Program-made: the position numbers and the translations under genes
The notes under the pieces: model-generated
What the model was told of the DNA's origin: nothing
What the model saw: only the letters and a program-made list of their open reading frames with translations
The model's database searches: none
Origin: Bradysia coprophila
Lineage: Eukaryota > Arthropoda > Insecta > Diptera > Sciaridae
Assembly (NCBI RefSeq): GCF_014529535.1
Contig: NW_023503307.1
Span: 1,667,739-1,731,738 of the forward strand
Direction: 5' to 3'
Length of the DNA: 64,000 bases
Part shown: in pieces, positions 36,101 through 47,056 of the stretch
Position numbering within the stretch: position 1 is the first letter of the stretch
Layout of the letters: every line of letters starts with the position of its first letter

Positions 36101-39100
36101 ATTAAGTTTTTCCTTAAAACAATTAAGCAATTAAAATTTCATTTATTTAACAACACAAAATCACCAGTTGTTACTCCATACGAACTCTTTATGTATCATT
36201 CTGTCGATCATCAATTAACTAACTCACAGTAAATGACTTACGGTCATGGGTGTAATTAGTTCATTTATAATTAAATTGGAATCATGGTATTACACCTAAT
36301 CATACCGAGTCTTTGAACTTTAAATTACCGTATTTGAACTTTCGCCATGCTTTTATATGGTATAGTTCATGCAGGTGCTTTAATCAGTCTGACTTTCATA
36401 TCGACAAATTTCTGTACTTTTTTTTGTGTGTGTCTTTCTTATAATACTGGATCGATACGTACTTGTTTACTTTATGACTAGCGGATTCCATGAAAACGCT
36501 GGTGTCGACAAGATATATATGTTTATGTTGACATTCGGGATAATTTTGCTGATAAATGGCTACGAAAATTATCAATGATGTAGGAATATTATTTTTGTTA
36601 ACGCTTGCTAAGAGGCTTTTTCAGCGAACGAGCCGTAGGCGAGTTCTGGAATCGAGCTCGTTAAAAAAGCGTCTTAGCATAAGTTAGGAACAACGTTTTG
36701 TTTATAGTGTGTCGGAAATGAGCGACCAAGTCGCGATATTTTGACACTATATGAACAAAATGCTTTTTCATATGTACGGTGTTATCAACCTTATTATCTC
36801 CAATCAAAAGACAATGTGAAAATGATGTTTTGTTGACTCCTCGCCTGTTCGGAGGAGAACTGCCTTCTGCCTTCTTGCTTTGACAGGGTAGGAAATAGAA
36901 ATTTTCTCCTCCGACCTTCTAACTTTGATTTTGCTCTAAAAAATGGCTATACAAATTGATGCTTTCGTTTTGTAAACAGTTAATCACACCATACACACAT
37001 ATATGGTTAACACTAGTCATACAAGTTGGAATTTCCTATTTTATACCCTCGGTAAACAAATAACTTTTGTAGGTCCGACTAAAATTCTTTAAGCGCTAAA
37101 TTTAGAATTCACAAAGAAAGCTCCACCTCCCACATAATTTACGGATTTCGAATGGAATTTAGATTGCGCTTCCAACATTGTTTGCAAATTCGTAATAAAT
37201 TATGTGGTACATGGAAACCAATTATGAAAGCTTTGGGTATCACGTGTGGAAATTCACGCTATCCGCGCTATCCTGGATACCGGGAAGTTTTCAGAAAAAT
37301 TCTTTAGATACCGGGAAATCGGGAAAAATATGTGGCGAATATGTGGGAAAAATCAAATTTACGATTTTAGATACCAGGAAATTTGACTCGGATACCGGGA
37401 AGAAAACAAAATTTCCACACGCGTTGGCAAGCACATCTACTACTTCACTTGATATCAGTACTTTCTACCTGCTGAAACCAAATCATTTGGCTCATCATGT
37501 ATTTCTCTTATTGATTTGTTTGTCGTCGTTGTCGATGACATATGATATAGCCGTCCGTAAAAGGTTTTTAATTCGGTAAATAGGAACGTATTGCCGTGTT
37601 GAAAATGTAACAGTGGCGGACTTTCCTGTTACCCATTCTGACACAAATATAATTCCGTTAGAGAAAACGACTCTGTCGTTCTACCATAGTCAAGTGTTGG
37701 CAGCTAATAATTCCGCCTATCTAGACTGTTTTCGTTTAGTATTTAGGCATGGGCGATAATGAAAATGATTATCGAAAATTATCAAAAAAATATCGATAAT
37801 CGGTAAATATTGATATTTTGATAATTATCAAGATATCGATAATTCGATATATCGATATTTCGGTCCGAAAATCCGATATTTATCGATATATTCCGATATA
37901 TCGGTATATTATCATGAATTTTCAGATAAATATCAAAATATCGATATTTTGATAATTATCGAATTTCGATATTTTGATAATTATCGATAATTATTAAATT
38001 ATCGATAACGATATGATTAATCGATTATCGATAATTTCTTTCGATTGATATTATCGATAATTTTGAACGCCTCCCATCCCTATTAGTATTTCAAATCGAT
38101 AGTTCCTTTATAAACAGCTTTGTATTGACCAGAAATAACAGATTCCTAACCAAATAGCTTCTCTCTTATTTTATTGTCTCAAAAATGTTTAGAGAAATAA
38201 ATTAAATAAATAAACAGAACCGCGTCTTTATTGACGATAAGGGTATAATATCCTTACCACTAACTAACTGTCTCAAATCAAAAATGATATATCAGACAAG
38301 CAAAATGCATGATAGCTTTTCCAGCCAACAAACAAGTAATAAAATTTTAAAACTAACAATCTCACGACACTGTCGTTTTGTCTGCGTTGGAAATTAACAA
38401 CAATGAATCTGATTGTTCCTGTTTAGTCTAATTGATAAATTTGTCTGAACGATTTAAATTAGCTGTGATTTGTGAGTCCCATGTGTAATCGGGCATTAAG
38501 TCATCGTTCATGGTCTTTTGTTTTGCACTTGAAGACGATTAATTTTCTTTGTTTCTTTTCATTTAGTCTCCTACGAAGATTCTCAATTTGAAGTTATACC
38601 GCTGACGCAAGAGAAAGTATTGGAACTAATTGAACAAGCATATCCAAATCCAATTACACCGGAAGATTTAGCACGGTAGTTAAAAATCACTTTTGATTGA
38701 TTATATACGAACTCATTAAATTAACAAAAAAATTGTTCCACACACAAAAAAAAATGGAAATTTTAGCGATCATGGCTGGTCCGAAGAAGAAGTGTTACAG
38801 ATAATGCTCTCACTGAAAAGCCGTGGTGTCATTAAGTCAATGGAATTCAATTCATTCACTCGAATTCATCATGAAGATACGGAAATTAAGGTAAATTGAT
38901 TGATCATCGAGTGAATAGAGATCTGTTTTGATTGCACCGGTGTTATTCATAATTTGTTATTGTTGTTGTGGTTTTCTTTGTTTGCTATTTAGGTGGTGAA
39001 ACAAATGCCAACCATAGCCTCGAATAAGCAGCCAACAATCGCTATCATAACAGCACAATACTGTGAAAAATTGGCAGTCGACGCAATGTTGGAAAATAAA

Positions 39101-42100
39101 GAAACATTTGTTCGATACACAACAGTCGGTAAGTGTTTCATTTTCTAAGTTTTTTCTTATTTTATTTTTCTCAAATATTTTATTTATATGCCTGAGTATC
39201 GTGATGAATAACTTATTACTATTAGATGAAAACTGGAATAGATTTAGTTGTGGATGGAGTATCACAAAAAAAATTTATTTGAATTTTATTTTCTAAACCT
39301 AACTACCAAATAATGCATGGACCGTATTTTGATAACAAAACTTTTGTTTCCAAATTTTTTTCTATCCCATCGTCGTGTCATGTTACTGAAACTATGTAGG
39401 TACATCCCCTGAAAAAGACATAAATGGTTTGCATAGACGAAGACAAAAACAGAAACGTTTTGGTAAGATCATTTTCCTATTGTCGATGTGTTGAAAAGAA
39501 AAGCAATCGATCGTTTCAGAATAGACAAGCGACTACGACATTTAAAAGTGGTCGGATCTGATAAAAAAAAAAGATTTCTGAAACGGTTTACTGGACCAGA
39601 GAAGCTGAATTACAAAGAAGTGCATTTTAAGGTCTTGTCTCATACTGATTTTCGTTCAAAATGTCAACCATATTCGACCACAAATCGGGCCAAAAAGGCA
39701 ACATTTTCTGCCCACGGTTTTCTAATTTGGTTTATCTAGGCCATAAAGATTTATTCTCATCGCGGAAATGAACATATTTGTATCTACAGTAGTAATATCT
39801 ATTGAACACTGAACTTTTCGGATACATTCTTCAACGATTTCTTATTGTGAATAATAAATGAATAAACTCGTTGGACTCGTGTCAAAGAATTTCACCCGGT
39901 AGCTTTACGTTCATTGAATCTCCCATAGATTTGTAATCTTCTTTAAATTTCTTTACATAAACAACGATAAGAAAGACATTTGTCCTGCGGATTTTACCCT
40001 AGAGTCCTAGAAAGACCCTAACGGGGATAGCCCTAGTATATATCTGAGCCTTCAAATATTGTGGAATGTCCAAATTGGTGACAAAATGAAGATATTGGAG
40101 ACAAATGACGAATCTTCATTTTGACATCAACTTGGATTTTCTACAATGTGTGACGGCTGACATACACACTGAGACCCTTCTAGGGCTCAAAGGTAAAAGT
40201 CGTCGAACAAATGTTTTTCGTATCGGGTTATGCAACAATTCGGAATATAGGGTTCAGGACCTTAAAAGGGACACAAAATGACGTGGGGCAATGTTGACAT
40301 CATCGGTATAATCACAGAATCTGATACTTCTGATGTTAAAAGTATTCTCGGACTCACATGTTCGATTAGAATCTTGTACTTCATTTGTTGCATCAAACAT
40401 GTTGTTAAATAAATCCAATAATACCGAGAGCTCGTCGCTTATTTTTGCCGTCGTTGTCGCTACTCACTTCGAACAAACGTCTCCACCGCATGAGATACAA
40501 ACATGCACTTTTTTGTAGTTCGTTGAATGGTCCAATGAAAATCACTGCCTTTTTCAAAATTTCATTTTTATGTTTTCAATTTGGGATTTACTTTCCTTCA
40601 CGGGCATCATTTCTTTTTGTTTTTGATTTTAATTTTTAGCGATTTACGCACAACAATATATTCTTTGAATAAAATGCAACGATTTATGTATTTTGTGTAA
40701 AGTCTGGTGTTGGTTGGGAATTTTATTGTTGTTCTTGTCGATTAGAGAAGTTAATTATTTTGTCTTTGGTGACTGGTGATGCGCTGAACTATATTCGAAG
40801 TGTGGTGAGATTGCAGTTGGGAAATTACTCTTCATTAACAATGTCATCACACCGAAAATGCATGCTTTCCGTACAATTTTATCACTACCAGGCACATATG
40901 TGTGACCCGTAACGACATATAAGTCGTATGTTTGTATTTCTTTGAGTGAATCAGCTGGTAAAACATCCGAAGCAAATTTAGACACAAATTTGGATGACAC
41001 TGACTGTATTGGAAAACATTTTCTTTAACACGACTATACGAACGAAATGCAGCATATCATACAGACAATCACACCGATTCGCAGATAAGAAGAAAAGAAA
41101 AAAATTCTTCGATTTCGTAAATGATTAACTGCATAGCAAACGGAGAGTTACACACCATTTACGTATTACTGTCCAATAAAATTGACAGGCTACTTGCATG
41201 TAAAATTTATCATTCCACACGTCAATCACCCATCCATAAGAGTATGGTTAATGAGTTGGGTATATGTTTGTATTTTGCCTCTGCTTGTTGATTGATACAC
41301 ACCTGTTTGTTTGCACTGCATATGGAAGTCGTTTGCTGTTGAGAAACGTGAACAAAACATTTACTTCTAGATGGATGGCACAGTGTATCCAATGTGGTTC
41401 ACTTTATTAATAATAATATTCCAACCACAGGAGCATCCGTGAACGCAGAATTTTTAATATGAAAGCACGCAAAACGTTAATCATTTATTTCAGTCACTCA
41501 TTTTATCACTATTCCCTTGTTGAACTAATTGCACACAATCCATTTGTAAATAATTTCTCATTCGGCTGTAGTCTCATCAATCAAACGAACGCTCAAACAT
41601 TTCTCTTTTGTCTAGGCGAATCGAACGTGTACACACTTGGTAATATCGGTGCTCATCGCATCGTAAGCACAAAACTACCCTCTGTGGGTAATACGAGAGA
41701 ATCAATGACTGCAGCCGGCAATACAACGACAAGATTGTTGGGAACGTTCCAAAAAGTCGACTATGTGTTCATCGTTGGCGTTGCTGGCGGTGTACCACAT
41801 TACACTGATTTCAAGAAACATGTTCGATTGGGCGATGTCGTTGTGTCGCATGTGGATCACAGCAGAACGTCAATGATGAATGGGTAAGTAAGGTTTTGGG
41901 AAGAGAGAATGAGTCCCTCTTTTCACACGTATTTTCAATTTTATGTGCAGAAATTCAACATCAAAAGATAAGCCATACGTGTACGTGTACAGCAACGGTG
42001 AGGAGCAACGTACATATCATCCGGTGAATGCTTGTCTCCAAGAAATTGGCAAACATTTACAATCGGCAATCAAGAAGCCATGGGAAACCTATCTCAAAGA

Positions 42101-42723
42101 AGGTTTAATGCATCTTCAGGTAACCGACAGAAATTGAATTCACGTACAGACGAACCTTTACAATAAAATATATTTTTTTGTGTCCAGGAACGAACCGAAA
42201 ATGATTTCACAAGACCTGCAGCAAATACCGACAAACTGTATATGAATATCGGCAACCGGGATGTCATTGAAGTGGCTCATCCAATATCCAATGAAGACAC
42301 AACGGATGGACCATTATCGAATCGCTTGCATTTAGGACCGATCGGATCTGGCAAAGATTTGGTTCGATCGGACACGTCACGGATCGATTTTGCTAAGAAA
42401 TATGGTCTGCTAGCGACGGACGTTGAAATGAGCTCAGTCTTGGATAGTATAATTGGAAACTGTAGGGAAAGTTTCATTTTAGTGAAAGGTAAGTGTGGGT
42501 GAAGCTGGTGAAGTTCATTCAAAAGTTTAATGCACGATGGAGGACCATCGTCATGTAGTGTGTAGAACCTACATTCAAACCAACTATTTTTTTCCAATTT
42601 CAAGGTATCTCCGACTACAAAGATGGTTTGTCAACACGTAAATGGCAAAATTACGCATCGTTGGCCGCAGCTGCTGTCATGAAAAGTATTATCTGCGGAA
42701 TGGATGCACCAACGAATGTTTAA
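33164..42723 (+). CDS. Winged-helix-like / nucleoside-phosphorylase-like protein, nine exons
   Basis: Exons: 33139-33841 (ATG at 33164), 38567-38675, 38767-38890, 38993-39128, 39400-39462, 41616-41883, 41951-42119, 42188-42488 and 42605-42723. All introns are GT-AG and phases agree from exon 2 to the stop. Order in the protein, about 655 aa: PPPPPPKP and an Asn-rich stretch; a conserved-looking segment (about residues 70-215); a helical EKVLELIEQAYPNPITPEDLAR ... GWSEEEVLQIMLSLKSRGVI module that reads as a winged helix; a basic linker from exon 5; then an NP-I-type domain with GNIGAHRIV, GVAGGVPHYTDF, RLGDVVVS, DVEMSSVLD and KGISDYKDG. Phosphorylases of this fold act on nucleosides or methylthioadenosine-like substrates; activity here is inferred, not shown. 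Exon 1 in this copy has frame breaks after GluPheProArg (about 33650-33790); the other copy (23154-23871) reads through there, so the break is probably a sequence error. I do not recognise a gene symbol. Confidence 0.78.
35293..35543. repeat. MITE-like fold-back with perfect ends, copy B
   Basis: Terminal inverted repeats GAGTAATTATACCTAGAGAG and CTCTCTAGGTATAATTACTC match exactly. The total length is about 250 bp with non-coding interior. The frame at 35269-35601 is an artefact of this element. Confidence 0.7.
36595..36690. repeat. Inverted repeat around GAGCCGTAGGCGAG
   Basis: ACGCTTGCTAAGAGGCTTTT at the left pairs with AAAAAGCGTCTTAGCATAAG at the right, and AACGAGC words pair inside. It lies in the long first intron of the phosphorylase-like gene. 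Probably part of a larger decayed element extending to about 36790. Confidence 0.5.
37240..37415. repeat. Short GATACCGGGAA repeats
   Basis: GGATACCGGGAAG, AGATACCGGGAAATCGGGAA, AGATACCAGGAAAT and GGATACCGGGAAG occur within 175 bp. The frame covering them (37202-37579) is not a recognisable protein. Intronic low-complexity repeat. Confidence 0.45.
37747..38075. repeat. TATCGATA-rich block in the first intron
   Basis: About 330 bp made almost entirely of ATCGATA, GATAATTATC and CGATAT words, flanked by CATGGGCG at the left and the inverse-like CGCCTCCCATCC at the right. TATCGATA is the Drosophila DRE (DREF) site, and CGATA clusters are bound by BEAF-32. Whether either binds here is inference. 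It may equally be a mobile repeat, given the flanking inverted words. Confidence 0.6.
39400..39462 (+). other. 63-nt in-frame exon with basic cluster (probable cassette)
   Basis: Bounded by TATGTAG and G/GTAAGA, of length 63 nt, with the same phase (after first base of Gly) as both neighbours. It can be included or skipped without changing frame. It encodes TSPEKDINGLHRRRQKQKRF, whose RRRQKQKR resembles a nuclear localisation signal, placed between the winged-helix-like module and the phosphorylase-like domain. Inclusion or skipping needs RNA evidence. Confidence 0.65.
39985..40205. repeat. Fold-back element in an intron
   Basis: ATTTTACCCTAGAGTCCTAG near 39992 pairs imperfectly with CTTCTAGGGCTCAAAGGTAAAA near 40177. 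Inside, CAAATTGGTGACAAAATGAAGAT near 40072 pairs with ATCTTCATTTTGACATCAACTTG near 40112. It lies in the intron before exon 6 of the phosphorylase-like gene. Confidence 0.55.
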
Positions 42724-43376
42724 ACAACAAAAGGTTTGTTACAAACCAGTAACAAATTCACAAACGAGTTTCGGACTTAGATCGCAACTGGTGGAACATA
42801 TTTTTCAATTTACATTCAGCTTCCTATCATTTTACATTTTACGATTACTAAATCTAGTTTTTATACCAAAATAATTCTTGATGTTGATGAGCAACGTTAA
42901 ATTTTAATTTATTTAAAAGAAGAAATTGCTCTACCATACACACACATAAAATAGTAGAAGCAAGTTCGTAGTGTTAAGTTAACGTTAAAAATGAACTAAT
43001 TCACACACAAAGAGATAGGCAACGAAAAACGTTTTAAGGGAAAAATTGAGTCGGTTAGGGAAATGTTTTGTTTTGCAAAATTCAATCGAAATTTTCACGT
43101 AACAATGTAGCACACACTTTTCGCATATTATAACAAGATTTTTACACGCAATTCTCACTAGATACAGACAGATTTTCGAAATGGAAAACTCATTTTTTTA
43201 TCGGATTCATTTACCGTTTAGCAAAGTGTTTGATTTATCGAATGATTTTTGGAGAAATGTTCATTTTCGATGTCAAAACACGTCATTTTCAATCGATATA
43301 CAATACTTAACCGTGTGTATATTTTGTACATTTATTTATTTTCGACTTAAAATATTTATATAAACAAAAAGAGAGA

Positions 43377-43382
43377 AATAAA
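43377..43382 (+). terminator. Poly(A) signal of the nucleoside-phosphorylase-like gene
   Basis: AATAAA about 650 bp after the stop at 42723, with a T-rich region soon after. The A/T-rich sequence from 42724 to here is probably the 3' UTR. An earlier site cannot be excluded. Confidence 0.4.
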
Positions 43383-43595
43383 TGGATCAAGCAACAGAAC
43401 GAATCGTTTTTTTGTGATATAGGTGAAGGAACACATATATGAGGTTTAATGTGCTGTTTGTGCGAGGAGGATGACCCAAACAATTGATCCCGACTTATAA
43501 TTTTTTTCTATTAAATGCAGCCGTTTTACTGAGCACGGAGGCCATCGATTGGGCCCATTGTGCTAGCTGTAACGTTGGGTTAGTCACTTACTGGT

Positions 43596-43605
43596 GGTTC
43601 GAACC
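43596..43605 (+). other. B-box-like GGTTCGAACC
   Basis: Matches the pol III B-box consensus and is self-complementary. No convincing tRNA arms or A box surround it, so this is not a tRNA. It could be a fragment of a tRNA-derived SINE next to the LINE remnant at 43721-43910. Confidence 0.25.
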
Positions 43606-43720
43606 TCCCTGTACTTGCAATGAATTTCAGGATGCCCTTTGGATATAAGTTTTTAATCAGGTCATACCTGATAGTGTACCCACTTAAGTGAATCCTCCTT
43701 TTTGTTATAAAAGCCGGCCT

Positions 43721-43910
43721 TTAGCAGAGGAAGTGCTCAGCTGTATCCGTGTGGTGGCCACACAGATCGCAGCTTGGATCAGTTCTCTTTCCTATTGTAG
43801 CTAAGTGCTTGTTTTAATCTCGTTCGGCTGACGTTCAGTAGACATTTAGAGTTTCTTATACTAATCTTTATCCAGCTCTTTGCCTGACGACAAGTGGGGA
43901 TATTGAGCCA
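43721..43910 (-). mobile_element. Decayed 3' end of a Jockey-like LINE ORF2
   Basis: Minus-strand translation in shifting frames gives CRQAKSWI, NSKCLLNVSRTRLKQ and then KRTDPSCDLCGHHTDTAEHFLC before a stop. This is the end of the RNase H region plus the C-x2-C-x8-H-x4-C zinc motif that closes ORF2 of Jockey-type non-LTR retrotransposons. The TGH motif expected before it is lost and at least one frameshift separates the parts. Only the tail survives, so it is not active. Confidence 0.6.
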
Positions 43911-45640
43911 GTGACTTGTTTACTGTAAACTTGTTTACTCTTATTGTGTTTACGATATTTGGCGTGTGGCGTTCCGCTGACACATCTATAATATTAATCA
44001 TCTGAGTGGTTTTTTCCCCTCGCCTTTGTAGCAGTTAGAATTTCAAGCAAGGTGTAAGCTGAGCCAAGCTATATCTAATCAACTAAAGAAATGTGGTCCG
44101 TGAAACTTTAAAAAACATAAAATTTTCTATTCGACTTTGAAATAAGTAAATCCTTACCGGAAAGGAAGGGATAATCAAAATTGTTGGCTTTAAATAGGCA
44201 AATCGGTCCAAGGTTTTTCGTACATATCTACGGAAATATCGACCCCAAATCTGCTATTAAAACAACGAAAAGCTTAGACGCTATAATGTAGGAAACCTTG
44301 GTTGGCCTGTAAACGCGCTCATATTCTTCTGTGCTTCATTTTTCGCGATCTATTTTCTGTTGAACTAACTAAACTGCCGTAATTTAGATAAGAAACAATT
44401 TCATTTGAACAGCAAAGGAATTACTGGAAATTGTTTTTTATCCAAATTGCAACAGTAAACTCTGGTAAGTATCAATTTTCAGTACCCTATCTAGCAAACA
44501 AAATTTGTTTTGACGCTGTCAAAATACCACCTTATTCCTTTGTGGACTGTTGACTAATTTCTAGATTTACATGTAAAATGCAAAGGCCGCGTTGCGTTTT
44601 TGCCACCTTAATAAATGTAGTTTGGTTGCTAGAGAGTAAGTATTAATTTAGCTATTTTCAAAAAACATATACATAAAGTATATATTATATAAAGTGGTGA
44701 CGAATGACGAAAGTTCGTATGAAAAATCGATTTTCATGTAAAAAATCAGATTTTCAAATGCACGTGGGATACTCAAAAGTGTGCGGAAACGAAAAAGTAA
44801 TGGTGCCACAAGTTTAGTTTCTTCCAGCTACACAAGCCGTTTGATATGGATTTTAAAGTTAGAAAAATCGGCCCACCCTAGTAGAGTACTGAAACTTGGC
44901 TAGTGTGTCCCACAACTGCAAGCTCTACTTGACAGCTGTCGGCTATGATCACTTTTGTTTCGGTATCCTTTTTCCAAATTTGTGTAGATTTGAAAAACGG
45001 ATAGAGAAATCTGTACAATTGACACAGTGTACGGCTATCACGCGTATATTATACAAACTCTAATATAAATTGCAGAAACGATTCTTTTGTTATTTCCAGT
45101 GTTTGAATCAATGAATCAACCAATAGAGATGCTCTTAGTTCTTAAGATGAGCACACAGTTCGTGAAAAATGCTAGAAAAGTTGTAAATGTGGCGCGAAAT
45201 TTCAAATTATCTGTAAAAATGTATCATTACTTAATGACTTAAAATGTTACTGTGGTATTGGCTCAAGCGCATTAAACATTTGCATAAATAAACAGGGCAA
45301 GTGGTGAAGTTATTCGTTGAGATTTTTTGATAAAATGTGGATCATTGATTTTATGATAGCTATTTGTGCTACTTACATTGTAGAATGGTATCTCAGATCG
45401 AGGTGGAATTAACGACGCATAGAGTCGTCCGTAATACCATTGAATATCAAAATCATGATCGTATCCTCACTTAGTATTTTCTACTCATGTGTATTGACTG
45501 AATTCCAGTACAATCTAGTCACAATTATAGTCGATCTGAATTCGCTCGATATACTCAATATTCTCGAGAAAAGTCCATATATTCGTAAAAAGTCGAGAAA
45601 TACTCGATATACTCGAATGTAGTCCAGATATACTATAATA
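43911..45640. other. Non-coding stretch, no gene seen
   Basis: No exon or RNA gene recognised. Part of this may belong to older decayed repeats, but I found no arms or terminal repeats. Confidence 0.35.
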
Positions 45641-45649
45641 AATTCAAGA

Positions 45650-45990
45650 TATCTTATAATATAGTCAAGATATACTCGAATATTGTCGATATCTTCGAAT
45701 ATTGTCGATGTCATCGAATATTGTCGATGTCATCGAATATTGTCTATGTCATCGAATACTGTCGATGTCATCGAATATTGTCGATGTCTTCGAATATAGT
45801 CGATGTCTTCGAATATAGTCAATGTCTTCGAATATAGTCAATGTCTTCGAATATAGTCGATGTCCTCGAATATTATCGATGTCGTCGAATATTGTCCAGA
45901 TCGAATATAGTCGATGCTCTACAATAGGCGATGTTTTCGAATATAGTCGATGTTCTCGAATATAGTCGATAAAATATACTCGAATATACT
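45650..45990. repeat. 19-bp minisatellite
   Basis: Units of TCATCGAATATTGTCGATG and TCTTCGAATATAGTCGATG repeat with period 19 from about 45700 to 45900, with looser CGATATACTCGAATA-type units on both sides. The 102-codon minus frame (45749-46057) has a 19-residue period, exactly as expected from a 19-nt repeat, and is not a gene. Confidence 0.8.
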
Positions 45991-46193
45991 CAGTATACTC
46001 GAATATGGTCGGAGATATATAATAGATCTGTGAAAGAGTGGTCGGAGTAAATAACATAAAAAGATTCTAAAATTTTTGTTTTCTTATAATAGTACGACTA
46101 CTCATAGATATCCGGTGATTGGTACACGGACCCTACGCCATATATTCTGCTAGCGGGTGTTATTCACAATTTGTTTTTAAAATATGTGTTTCG

Positions 46194-46245
46194 TAGTTAT
46201 TTTGTCCAGGGTTATTTTGTCCGAAAGTTATTTTGTCCGAACGCC
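46194..46245. repeat. Three tandem TTATTTTGTCC units
   Basis: GTTATTTTGTCCAGG, GTTATTTTGTCCGAAA and GTTATTTTGTCCGAAC occur head to tail. Short and non-coding. Confidence 0.5.
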
Positions 46246-46423
46246 CGTAAATCATTAGTACACAGCAATCTTACCACTTTCATTGTTTCACTCAAGGAAA
46301 AATAGTGCATTAACCTCCTGCTTCCAATTTTTTTTTGCCAGTGGGAAGTTTATAGCCCGAGCTGAAGGCAAGACTGTAATCACACGTTCAGATATTACCT
46401 ATACGTTTTTCGCACTAGTAGAT

Positions 46424-47056
46424 AAAATACATGAAAAGCCGTTAGTTGACCCTTCACCCATAAAAATTTGTAATGAATAGTACTCAACAACGCCCTAGGC
46501 ACATCCTGTGTTGTTTGAGAACAAAAGATTCCAATAACAGAGGCATGCCTGTTCTTGATGTGCGTTGGTGAGAGGCAACAAAATCTTTCTAGTTATTTTA
46601 AAATTTAAATAACTTAAATAGTTCGGAAACGTTCAGTTACCGACAGTTTAGGACATTTTAGAAAAGCTTTCTAAATTGTTCCGTAACGAATTGTTCTACT
46701 GCGACGAAGGTTATAGCGAAATATTGGAATGGAATTTACAATGGACTGGACATTCATACAATTGAGTTACAAACAAATTTTTTTTTTTTATTTTTTATCG
46801 ATGGAGAACCTAATTATAAGACACTTTGTCTCGTATCATATGCCAAAAAAAGTTAAAACTTTTTTTATAAATCATTTTGAAAGTCACTGAAAACACGAAA
46901 ATTCGAATCGAAATACAAACATTTTTGATGACATACTGTATTTCTATTCGAATTTTCGTGTTTTAAGTGACTTTCAAAATGATTTATAAAAAAAGTTTTA
47001 ACTTTTTTTGGCATATGATACGAGACAAAGTGTCTTATAATTAGGTTCTCCATCGA
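46424..47056 (+). repeat. 633-bp direct repeat, left copy
   Basis: Identical, by line-by-line reading, to 48044-48676. It carries most of a long hairpin (from about 46760). The right end stops at CTCCATCGA, inside the hairpin's right arm, so the terminal AAAATTTGTTTGTAACTC part is missing here. Confidence 0.9.

Larger units (their letters stand above)
26650..36330 (+). repeat. Copy B of the 9.8-kb direct duplication
   Basis: Second copy, about 160 bp shorter than copy A through many small deletions, densest after about 31000. After 36330 the sequence continues into the intron and exons of the nucleoside-phosphorylase gene, so copy B is the one joined to the gene's 3' part. Tandem arrays, the fold-back element and the first exon all recur in the same order. 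Confidence 0.9.

Noticed and set aside
40755..41000. 81-codon minus-strand frame in the phosphorylase-like gene intron
   Set aside because: No recognised family, no splice partners and no support beyond the open frame itself.
43550..43625. tRNA gene around GGTTCGAACC
   Set aside because: The T-arm stem does not pair well and no acceptor, D or anticodon arms can be drawn.
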